Part shown: positions 33,794-41,271 of the stretch, piece by piece | Layout of the letters: every line of letters begins with the position of its first letter | How positions within the stretch are numbered: the stretch's first letter is position 1 | DNA from: Deltaproteobacteria bacterium | GTDB lineage: Bacteria; Myxococcota_A; UBA9042 | DNA length: 64,000 nt | Direction: 5' to 3' | Assembly: GCA_020632665.1 (NCBI GenBank) | Contig: JACKFC010000009.1 | Location: 1 to 64,000 of the forward strand | Translations under genes and position numbers: made by a program | Notes under the pieces: model-generated | Told to the model about the DNA's origin: nothing | What the model saw: the letters and a program-made list of their open reading frames with translations, nothing else | Database searches by the model: none

Positions 33794-36172
33794 ATGACGA
33801 GCTTGACCAAGCGCCAGCCCACAGCCCTCCGCGCGCTGAGCGTGGTGCTGGCGATCGCCCTTTCGGCCTGCGGCAGCGACGACCCCAGCGGCGGCGACGG
33901 CAGCGGCGGCGGCGGCACTGGCGGCGGCGGCACGAGCAAATGCGAACAGAGCAGCGGTGGCGGCTTGGGCATCGACCTCAAGGCCGATCTGCAGGTCTTC
34001 GAGTCGTCGCAGGAGGTGCAGACCGGAGACACGCTGGTCGTGGCGACCGCGGGCCTGGCCACCGGCGCGTCGACCGAGTCGGTGCTGACGCTGCGCAACG
34101 TCGCGCAGAAGGACGCCTCGAAGGAGCTGCTCGTCAACAAGATCGAGCTGCTCTACACCAAGCCGGAGAACGCGACCGACGCAGCCAAGGTCTTCGAGTG
34201 CATGGTCGACGTCGACGGCGCCGACGTGCCCTGCGCCGACGCGGGTCAGCTCTCCATCGTGCCGGACGGCGCCGCGGCGGACTTCTGCGTCACCGGCAAG
34301 CGCACGAGCAAGCTCGACATCAAGGTTCGCTTCTACCAGCAGGGCGACAATATCGTCCGGCAGGCGGTCGTTCGGGTCGTCGCAGTGGGTGACGACGCCT
34401 ACGCCGACAAGGCCTTCACCGCGAAGCTGACGACCAAGCAGGGCGCACCGAAAATCAAGCTCAGCCCGGAGTTGATCGACTTCGGCGTGGTGAAGGTGAA
34501 CGGCTCGGAGACCAAGAAGCTGACGGTGCTCAACACCGGTGACGCCCCGCTGCTGGTCGACAAGCTCGAGATCGCGATGAACCTGCCGAAGCCGATCTCG
34601 GTCGAGGTCGAGGGCAAGACCTTCCAAGGCGGCACCATCGCCACGCTCGACCCGCCGATGACGGTCGCTCCGCAGCAGAGCGGCACGATCCTGGTGACCT
34701 TCTCGGCTACGGGCTCCGAGGGCTTCATCGACGTCATCAAGGTGCACAGCAACGACGCCGAGTCGCCGCACCAGGCGAAGTTGGTGGCCAACCAGAACGT
34801 TCCCTGCCTCAAGGTCATCCCCGAGAAGACCGTGAACTTCGGCTTCATCCCGCTCGGCACCGAGGGCAGCCGCACGCTGCGCTTGGAGAGCTGTGGTGGG
34901 GCGGACGCTGTCGTCACCGACCTCTCGGTGCTCGAGGACAAGAACGGCATCTTCAAGGTCGACTACGGCAGCGTCGCCGAGCTCGGCGGCAAGCCGGTGA
35001 GCGCCGACAACCCCATCACGCTGAAGACCAACGGTTCGGTCGAGGTCAAGCTGGTCTGCACGCCGGAGGCCGAATACGAGGACCCGACCACGGGCAAGCC
35101 GGCGCCCTATACCGCGCAGATCGGCCTCGCCGACAATACGGCGCAGCCCGACAAGAACATCGCGCTCTCCTGCTGGGGCACCAAGACCAACTGCCCGACC
35201 GCGGTCATCGTGCCGCAGGAGGGTGAGGAGATCGTGCCGCAGTCGACGCTCAACCTGATCGGCTCGCAGTCCTTCGCCGGACCGAACCAGAAGGTCGAAA
35301 AGTGGCAGTGGAAGGTGGTGAAGATGCCCGCGGGCGCCGAGGCCAACCACAAGTTCTGGCCGAACGCCAACGCGCCGGACGTGCAGTTCGGCGCCAAGAC
35401 GCTGACGAAGGACTTCTCGGGGGCCGAGGTCGAGGTCATCACCATCAACATCGCGGGTGAGTACGTCTTCGAGCTGAACGTCATCGACGACGCCGGCAAC
35501 GAGGCCTGCGCCAAGGCGGTGCAGACGATCTTGGTCATCCCGGACGAGGATATCCACGTCGAGCTGCTGTGGACGACGCCGGGCGACAACGACAAGGACG
35601 ACGCGGGGCTGGGAGCAGGCGCCGACATGGACCTGCACTTCACCCACCACTTGGCGCTGAACAGCAAGATCTGCACGAACCCGCCGGAGATCTGCCCCAA
35701 CGGCAAGCCGTGCAACTGCCTGCAGGACCTCGACAAGGACGGCAAGCCCGATCCCTTCTTCCACAACCTCTACGATTGCTTCTGGTTCAACGCCAACCCG
35801 AACTGGGCGTCGACCGACCCCTCGGTGCCGGACAATCCCGGCCTGGACCTCGACGACACCGACGGCTGGGGCCCGGAGAACCTGAACCTGAAGCTCGCCG
35901 AGACCGGCACCCAATACACCGTCGGCGTGCACTATTGGGATGCCCACAGCTATGGCTCCTCGGTGGCGACGGTGCGGATCTACATCAGCGGCGTCCTGAA
36001 GGGGGAGTTCGTCTCCGAGTCGATGGACCAGTGCGACCTGTGGTGGGTGAAGAAGATCGATTGGCCGTCTGGCGATTTGGTCGACGTCGAGTCGGGCAAG
36101 ACCAACGGCAAGATGACCGAGAAATACTTCCCGAATTTCAGCAAGACCCTCGGCGCCAAGTGCAGTGACTGA
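33794..36172 (+). CDS. lipoprotein with choice-of-anchor modules and acidic DUF2135/YfaP-like C-terminal domain
   Basis: A 792-residue lipoprotein with lipobox LSAC (Cys26) followed by a Ser/Gly/Asp linker. AAGGAG precedes the ATG. Modules include SPELIDFGVVKVNGSETKKL and EKTVNFGFIPLGTEGSR. The shared C-terminal domain has DIHVELLWTTPGD, ADMDLHFTHH, a Cys-containing insert of about 25 residues (CTNPPEICPNGKPCNC) before DLDKDGKPDPFF, then YDCFWFNANPNWA, DDTDGWGPENLNL and VGVHYWDAHSYG. The insert is unique among the four relatives. The stop is 19 bp before the next gene. Confidence 0.85.
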   Translation: MTSLTKRQPTALRALSVVLAIALSACGSDDPSGGDGSGGGGTGGGGTSKCEQSSGGGLGIDLKADLQVFESSQEVQTGDTLVVATAGLATGASTESVLTLRNVAQKDASKELLVNKIELLYTKPENATDAAKVFECMVDVDGADVPCADAGQLSIVPDGAAADFCVTGKRTSKLDIKVRFYQQGDNIVRQAVVRVVAVGDDAYADKAFTAKLTTKQGAPKIKLSPELIDFGVVKVNGSETKKLTVLNTGDAPLLVDKLEIAMNLPKPISVEVEGKTFQGGTIATLDPPMTVAPQQSGTILVTFSATGSEGFIDVIKVHSNDAESPHQAKLVANQNVPCLKVIPEKTVNFGFIPLGTEGSRTLRLESCGGADAVVTDLSVLEDKNGIFKVDYGSVAELGGKPVSADNPITLKTNGSVEVKLVCTPEAEYEDPTTGKPAPYTAQIGLADNTAQPDKNIALSCWGTKTNCPTAVIVPQEGEEIVPQSTLNLIGSQSFAGPNQKVEKWQWKVVKMPAGAEANHKFWPNANAPDVQFGAKTLTKDFSGAEVEVITINIAGEYVFELNVIDDAGNEACAKAVQTILVIPDEDIHVELLWTTPGDNDKDDAGLGAGADMDLHFTHHLALNSKICTNPPEICPNGKPCNCLQDLDKDGKPDPFFHNLYDCFWFNANPNWASTDPSVPDNPGLDLDDTDGWGPENLNLKLAETGTQYTVGVHYWDAHSYGSSVATVRIYISGVLKGEFVSESMDQCDLWWVKKIDWPSGDLVDVESGKTNGKMTEKYFPNFSKTLGAKCSD

Positions 36173-36191
36173 GCCGGGGAGCGGAGTGAGC

Positions 36192-38381
36192 ATGCCGCGC
36201 ATCCAGGGCCGGTCCACACGGACCATCATCGGAATCCTCGGCGTCGTCGCCCTCGCTGGCTGCAGCAACGGCGACGCCACGGGGTCGGGCTGTGAGTCCA
36301 CGAGCAAAGGCGCCGGCGTCGAGCTCAAGGCGCAGGTCGCGATCGAGGACCTGAATGGCCCGGCGAAGGACCGCTACACCTTCGACACCTCTGCGCTCTC
36401 GGGCGGCAAGCGGTCGTTCCCGCTGACGGTGCGCAACGATATCGCGGCGCTCAACGCGCTGCCGTTGCAGATCAAGTCGGTGAAGATGGTCGAGACCGAC
36501 GCGTCGGGTCAGCCGGTCGAGGGTACGGCATTTCGCTGCACCACCGCCGACGGCGACGATTGCGCGACGGCGAGCTGGCCCGAGCTGATCCCTGTCGGCT
36601 TCGACAAGGCCTGTGCCAACGCCGGCGCCCTGCAGAGCACCAGCATGACGGTCGCCTACGATCACGCACAATCGGGCGGCAAGGCCCGCAAGGCGCGGAT
36701 CGAGTTCGAGTTCATCGGCGACCCGGAGTGGGAGGGCAAGGTCTACGCGATCGCCTTCGAGGCCAGCCCGGGCCAGCCGACGCTGAAGTGCACCGGCGTC
36801 GACGTGGTCGACTTCGGCAACATCGGGGCGGGCAAGGGCGCGAAAGAGACGTTCAAATGCCAGAGCCTCGGCAGCGCGCCCGTTGTGCTGGAGCGGGTCG
36901 AGCTGTTCAGCACAACAGACGCGCCGCTGACGGTGAAATTCGAGGACCAGACCGTGGACCTCGACAACGCCTACGAGGGCTCACCGACGATCGAGATTGC
37001 CTCGGGCGAGTCGATCACCTTCGAGGCCGAGTTGGCCGCACTGACCTCGGCCGACAAGATCGGGGCGACCCTGCGGATTCGCAGCAACAGCACCGCCGGA
37101 GCAGAAATCTCGATCCAATTCCTCGCCAACTCGAGCGGCCCTTGCCTCAAGCTGAGCCCGAGCGAGCTGGACTTCGGCGAGGTCGGCGTCGGCCAGCCGC
37201 AGCAAAAGGAAGTCCAGATCATCGGCTGCGGCACCGAGAAGGTCGACGTGGTGGAGATTCGGCTCGCCAGCGGTAGCAGCCCCGACTTCACGCTCGACTT
37301 CCAGACTGCGAGCTTCCTCGACGGCAAGGCGCCGAGCGCGGAGCAGCCGCTGCAGGTGCAGCCGAACGCGACCGAGTCGGTGCAGGTTCGCTTCGCCCCC
37401 ACCTCGCTCGGCGACGGTACCAGCGCCACGCTCGAGGTCGTCGATGCTGCCGGCGAGGTCCGCAGCGTCGCGCTGGTCGGCAAGCCGACCGCCGTGCAAT
37501 GCCCGAGCGCCTGTATCGATCCGCCGGCCCCTGGCACCACCGTGGTGCCACAGACCAAGCTGACGCTGGGCAGCGGCTGCAGCAAGGCGACCGAAGGGCA
37601 CGTCATCGACAAACAGGAGTGGTCGGTCGAGCAGCCGGTCGGCAGTACCGCCAGCTTCCTGCCGAACAACAAGCTGCAGACGGTCGAATTCCAGCCGAAC
37701 GTGGCCGGCAAATACATCTTCAAGCTCAAGGTCTGGGACGAGATCGGCAACGAGGGCTGCACCATCGCGCAGCAGGTGATCGAGGTCGTGCCGGACAACA
37801 AGCTCCACGTCGAGTTGACTTGGACCACCGCCGGCGACACCGATCCGCTCGACAAGAAGGGCTCGGACCTGGACCTGCACCTGGCCCACCCGCTCGCCAC
37901 CACCTTGTCCGGACAGCCCGACCTCGACGGCAACGGCAGCCCCGACCCGTGGTGGGCCCCCTGCTACGACTGCTATTGGATCAACAAGAGCCCGCAGTGG
38001 GGCGACCTGAGCGACGTGGACGACAACCCGAACGTCGACCTCGACGACCAGGACGGCTGGGGACCGGAGAACATCAGCATCAAGTGGCCGGAAGAGGACA
38101 CCTACTTCTGGGTCGGCGTCTACGCATGGTTCGACGGCGGCTTCGGCCCGTCGCAGCCACGTGTGCGCATCTACCTCGACAAGAAGCTGGTCTTCGACAA
38201 GAAGGGCCCCGAGCTGAAGACCGGTGATATGTGGTGCGTCGCGCAGGTGAAGTGGGACGCGCAGTCGAGCAATCCGAGCGCGGACGTGAAGCCGTGCCCC
38301 GGTTCGGACGGCAACGGAAATCTGGTCACGGCGAAATATCCCGCACCCGGCAACCCAACCTCCGGAAAGTGCCCTCCCTAG
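36192..38381 (+). CDS. lipoprotein with choice-of-anchor modules and diverged acidic C-terminal domain
   Basis: A 729-residue lipoprotein with lipobox LAGC (Cys24). The ATG at 36192 has GGAG 5 nt upstream; the GTG at 36186 is an alternative. Modules include CTGVDVVDFGNIGAGKGAKE and SPSELDFGEVGVGQPQQKE, then a PKD-like part (SVEQPVGSTASFLPNN). The shared C-terminal domain is the most diverged of the four: KLHVELTWTTAGD, SDLDLHLAHP, DLDGNGSPDPWW, YDCYWINKSPQWG, DDQDGWGPENISI and VGVYAWFDGGFG. Last gene of the plus-strand trio. Confidence 0.84.
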   Translation: MPRIQGRSTRTIIGILGVVALAGCSNGDATGSGCESTSKGAGVELKAQVAIEDLNGPAKDRYTFDTSALSGGKRSFPLTVRNDIAALNALPLQIKSVKMVETDASGQPVEGTAFRCTTADGDDCATASWPELIPVGFDKACANAGALQSTSMTVAYDHAQSGGKARKARIEFEFIGDPEWEGKVYAIAFEASPGQPTLKCTGVDVVDFGNIGAGKGAKETFKCQSLGSAPVVLERVELFSTTDAPLTVKFEDQTVDLDNAYEGSPTIEIASGESITFEAELAALTSADKIGATLRIRSNSTAGAEISIQFLANSSGPCLKLSPSELDFGEVGVGQPQQKEVQIIGCGTEKVDVVEIRLASGSSPDFTLDFQTASFLDGKAPSAEQPLQVQPNATESVQVRFAPTSLGDGTSATLEVVDAAGEVRSVALVGKPTAVQCPSACIDPPAPGTTVVPQTKLTLGSGCSKATEGHVIDKQEWSVEQPVGSTASFLPNNKLQTVEFQPNVAGKYIFKLKVWDEIGNEGCTIAQQVIEVVPDNKLHVELTWTTAGDTDPLDKKGSDLDLHLAHPLATTLSGQPDLDGNGSPDPWWAPCYDCYWINKSPQWGDLSDVDDNPNVDLDDQDGWGPENISIKWPEEDTYFWVGVYAWFDGGFGPSQPRVRIYLDKKLVFDKKGPELKTGDMWCVAQVKWDAQSSNPSADVKPCPGSDGNGNLVTAKYPAPGNPTSGKCPP

Positions 38382-38439
38382 GCGCGCGGGCACGCGGCGG
38401 AAAGAACAACAAATCGCGAGGCTGGATCGGCCCTTGGCC

Positions 38440-38468
38440 TTGACCGAGCGGAAATCGCGGTGTATCTC
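38440..38468 (+). promoter_or_regulatory. sigma-70-like promoter for the HU/IHF gene
   Basis: TTGACC (38440-38445), exactly 17 nt, then TATCTC (38463-38468). The ATG of the HU/IHF gene is at 38562, leaving a leader of about 87 nt. Confidence 0.5.
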
Positions 38469-38561
38469 GCCCGTCCCGCGAAGCCAGTGCCGACTGGCCG
38501 GCTGCCGTGGACGACGAAACGAACGCGGCCGCGTGCCGCACAACGAGTCGAGGAGTTTCCG

Positions 38562-38852
38562 ATGACGAAGTCCGATCTGATCGAGAAGGTGGCCGAGAAC
38601 GCGCAGCTGACCAAGGACAAGGCCGCGCTGGTCGTCAACGCGATCTTCGACCGCATGGTCGACGCGATGAAGGACGGCGAGCGGATCGAGATCCGCAACT
38701 TCGGCAACTTCACCGTGCGCCACTACGAGTCCTACACCGGCCGCAACCCGAAGACGGGCGAGCCCGTCTCGGTCGGCCCGAAGCGCATGCCCTTCTTCAA
38801 GGTCGGCCTCGACCTGAAGCGTCGCGTCAACGGCGAGTCCGCCGCGGAGTAG
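38562..38852 (+). CDS. HU/IHF-family DNA-bending protein
   Basis: A 96-residue protein covering the whole HU/IHF fold. It has the N-terminal helical dimerisation part (MTKSDLIEKVAE), the strand GERIEIRNFGNF, the DNA-binding arm GRNPKTGEPV with the intercalating-Pro region, and the C-terminal helix PFFKVGLDLKRRVN. The start MTKSDLIE and the ERIEIRNFG strand resemble the IHF beta subunit more than HU, but the call cannot be made firmly by eye. GAGGAG lies 8 nt before the ATG. It bends DNA in the nucleoid and can assist sigma-54 promoters. Confidence 0.93.
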   Translation: MTKSDLIEKVAENAQLTKDKAALVVNAIFDRMVDAMKDGERIEIRNFGNFTVRHYESYTGRNPKTGEPVSVGPKRMPFFKVGLDLKRRVNGESAAE

Positions 38853-38956
38853 CGCTCTCACGCGGTCGCATTCTTGGCAAGCGCCGCGATCTGCGGCATC
38901 GTGCCGGAAGCGCGCACCACGGGAGCCGGGCTACCCCCGCCAAGGGACTCGAACGA

Positions 38957-40006
38957 ATGGCGAAGAGCAGCAATCGCAAGACGGCAAGCGCGAAGAAGAC
39001 GCGGCCTGCAAAGGCCCCGCCCTTCTTCGTTCAGGCCGTCGGGATGACCGACGTCGGACTGGTTCGGGAGGGCAACGAAGATGCCCTGCTGATTCAGCCG
39101 GACGAGGGACTCTTCGTCGTCGCGGACGGCATGGGCGGCCACAACTGTGGTGAAGTCGCCTCGCAGTTCGCCATCGAAGCGATGATGGCCTTCTTCGCCT
39201 CGGCCGAGATCGAGAAGAAGGTGCGGCGCGCCCACAAGGCCGCCCGCGAGCAGCTGCCGAAGTCGCAGCGCGACGTGAGTCATCACGCGCTGCGCCTGCG
39301 CAAGGCGATCGAGAGCGCGAATATCTCGGTCTTCCGCCTCTCGCAGCAGCACGAAGCGCTCCGCGATATGGGTACGACCGTGGTCGGCTGCTCGATCGTC
39401 GGCTCCCGCCTCTACATCGGCAACGTCGGCGACAGCCGGCTCTACCGACTCCGCGGCCGGAAGCTGACGCAGCTCACCGAGGATCACTCGCTCGTCAACG
39501 AGTACCTCAAGATGAACATGCTGCGTCCCGAGGACGTCGAGACCTTCCCCTACAAGAACGTCATCGTGCGCGCCGTCGGCCTGCACGAGCGCGTCGGCGT
39601 GGACGTGACGTTCACGACCCTGCGGCCCGGCGACCAGATCTTGCTCTGCTCCGACGGCCTGACCGACCTGGTTCGCGACCACGAGCTCCGCGCGATCCTG
39701 CTGGGCGCCGACGATATCGAGATGGCCGCGCAGGACCTGATCGACTTCGCCAAGGATCGCGGCGGCCACGACAACATCACCGTGTTGTTGATGCGCTGTG
39801 CGCCTCCCGGTGAGGCCGGTGAGCCTGCGACCTTCCTCAAGCTGCCGCAGTCGGCGCCCGAGGATGCGGTCCCGGCGGCACCGCCGCCCCCAGGCCCACC
39901 GCCGGCTGGCCCGGCTCCGACGGCTCCGCCGCCCCCAGGCCCACCGCCGGCTGGCCCGGCTCCGACGGCTCCGCCGCCGCCGGGCCCCGCTCCCATCAAA
40001 GACTAG
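38957..40006 (+). CDS. PP2C-type Ser/Thr protein phosphatase with Pro-rich tail
   Basis: A 349-residue protein. After a Lys/Ala-rich N-terminus come the PP2C metal-binding motifs: REGNEDAL (Asp42), VVADGMGGHNCGEVAS (Asp57), MGTTVVG, GNVGDSRLYR, LCSDGLTDLV and GGHDNITVLL. All canonical acidic residues are present, so it should be active on phospho-Ser/Thr. The last about 45 residues are a Pro/Ala/Gly tail made by an exact 45-bp duplication. Expected to reverse Hanks-kinase signalling in the cytoplasm; the partner kinase is not known. The ATG at 38957 was chosen because the frame upstream overlaps the HU/IHF gene and is Arg-rich. Confidence 0.93.
   Translation: MAKSSNRKTASAKKTRPAKAPPFFVQAVGMTDVGLVREGNEDALLIQPDEGLFVVADGMGGHNCGEVASQFAIEAMMAFFASAEIEKKVRRAHKAAREQLPKSQRDVSHHALRLRKAIESANISVFRLSQQHEALRDMGTTVVGCSIVGSRLYIGNVGDSRLYRLRGRKLTQLTEDHSLVNEYLKMNMLRPEDVETFPYKNVIVRAVGLHERVGVDVTFTTLRPGDQILLCSDGLTDLVRDHELRAILLGADDIEMAAQDLIDFAKDRGGHDNITVLLMRCAPPGEAGEPATFLKLPQSAPEDAVPAAPPPPGPPPAGPAPTAPPPPGPPPAGPAPTAPPPPGPAPIKD
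39881..39970 (+). repeat. exact 45-bp tandem duplication in the phosphatase tail
   Basis: Positions 39881-39925 and 39926-39970 are identical 45-bp units encoding PPPPGPPPAGPAPTA twice. A third partial, diverged unit follows up to the stop codon. Identity at synonymous positions points to a recent duplication. Confidence 0.95.
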
Positions 40007-40045
40007 CGAGCGCGCGACGGATCGCGCCTCGAATTGGAGACTGCC

Positions 40046-41074
40046 ATGCAGCGACGTCGCTATACCGTCGCCGTGCTGGGCGCCACTGGCGCTGTCGGCC
40101 GCGAGATGCTCAAGGTCCTCGACGAGCGTCGATTCCCGGTCGAGAAGCTGGTGCTGCTCGCGTCGGCCCGCTCGGTCGGCGAGAAGGTCACCTTCGGCAA
40201 GCGCGAGGTTGTGGTCCAGCTGGCCGAGCCGGACGCCTTCGAGGGCGTGGACATCGTGCTGGCGTCTGCCGGCTCCGGCGTGAGCAAGCAGCTGCTGCCC
40301 GAGGCCGTGAAGCGCGGTGCGGTCTGCATCGACAACTCGAGCGCCTACCGGATGGACGACAACGTCCCGCTGGTGGTGCCGGAGGTGAACCCCGAGGCCG
40401 CGTTGGGACACAAGGGCATCATCGCCAACCCGAATTGCTCGACGATCCAGATGGTGGTGGCGCTCAAGCCGCTGCACGACGAGGCGAAGATCCGCCGCGT
40501 GGTCGTCACGACCTACCAGAGCGTCTCCGGCGCCGGGCAGAAGGGCATCGAGGAGCTGGCGGAGCAGACCGTCTCGTTGCTGAACCAGAAGCCCTTCGAC
40601 GTGAAGGTCCACGCCGCCCGCATCGCCTTCAACGTGGTGCCACAGATCGGCACCTTCGGCGATAACGGCTACACCGACGAAGAGATGAAGCTGGTCAACG
40701 AGACACGGAAGATCCTCGGCGATCCGAGCATCGCCGTCTGCCCGACCGCGGTCCGGGTTCCGGTCTTTGCCGGTCACTCCGAGAGCGTCGTCATCGAGAC
40801 CGAGCGGCCGCTCTCGCCCGAGCGCGCCCGCGAGCTGCTGGCCGCGGTGCCGGGCATGGTCGTGGTCGATGATCCGCACGCGAAGAAATACCCGATGCCC
40901 ATTGACTGCGCCGAGCAGGACGAGGTGCTGGTCGGCCGCGTCCGCCGCGACTTCTCGGTCGAGAACGGCCTGGCGTTCTGGGTCGTCGCCGACAACCTGC
41001 GCAAGGGTGCCGCGACCAACGCGGTGCAGATCGCGCAGGTGCTCGACGCGCATTGGAACGCCGCGCAGGCCTAG
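40046..41074 (+). CDS. asd: aspartate-semialdehyde dehydrogenase
   Basis: A 342-residue enzyme that reduces aspartyl phosphate to aspartate semialdehyde with NADPH, the branch point to lysine/diaminopimelate, threonine and methionine. The N-terminal nucleotide loop is GATGAVGREML. The catalytic Cys131 is in NPNCSTIQ and the catalytic His244 in AGHSESV. Length is normal. The ATG at 40046 follows GGAG at 7 nt; a TTG at 40034 is less likely. It follows the PP2C gene by 39 bp. Confidence 0.97.
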   Translation: MQRRRYTVAVLGATGAVGREMLKVLDERRFPVEKLVLLASARSVGEKVTFGKREVVVQLAEPDAFEGVDIVLASAGSGVSKQLLPEAVKRGAVCIDNSSAYRMDDNVPLVVPEVNPEAALGHKGIIANPNCSTIQMVVALKPLHDEAKIRRVVVTTYQSVSGAGQKGIEELAEQTVSLLNQKPFDVKVHAARIAFNVVPQIGTFGDNGYTDEEMKLVNETRKILGDPSIAVCPTAVRVPVFAGHSESVVIETERPLSPERARELLAAVPGMVVVDDPHAKKYPMPIDCAEQDEVLVGRVRRDFSVENGLAFWVVADNLRKGAATNAVQIAQVLDAHWNAAQA

Positions 41075-41087
41075 TCGGCGACGGCGC

Positions 41088-41142
41088 TGCCAAAATGGCA
41101 CGCAGCCTCCCGAAGCGGGGCCGCATCGCTGCCGCAAAGGCA
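41088..41142 (+). promoter_or_regulatory. tandem palindromes, putative activator (UAS) sites upstream of a sigma-54 promoter
   Basis: The 13-bp palindrome TGCCAAAATGGCA (41088-41100) and a degenerate copy TGCCGCAAAGGCA (41130-41142) lie 42 bp apart, about four helical turns. The first is centred 113 bp upstream of the -24 T of the sigma-54 promoter at 41207. An almost identical arrangement stands before gspC at 45090. This position and symmetry fit NtrC-family enhancer-binding sites. Confidence 0.65.
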
Positions 41143-41206
41143 AGCTGCTCAGGAGCGGAATGAAGCGAGGGCTCCGTGGTTTCGTCACCTTGGGGCGTCG
41201 CGAAGC

Positions 41207-41222
41207 TGGCACGTCTCGTGCA
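41207..41222 (+). promoter_or_regulatory. sigma-54 promoter of the FN3/beta-barrel gene
   Basis: TGGCAC (41207-41212), 5 nt, then GTGCA (41218-41222). The essential GG and GC dinucleotides are separated by 10 nt, the canonical -24/-12 spacing. The start codon is at 41272, about 50 nt downstream of the -12. Confidence 0.72.
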
Positions 41223-41271
41223 TGAATCCTGCTTGGTCCCGCTCGTCGCGGCACCACCAACCGACGCCGAG

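Noticed and set aside
41097..41112. TGGCAC within the palindrome at 41088 as a possible second sigma-54 promoter
   Set aside because: The position 10 nt after GG is CC, not GC, so the -12 element is missing. The TGGCA is part of the palindrome.
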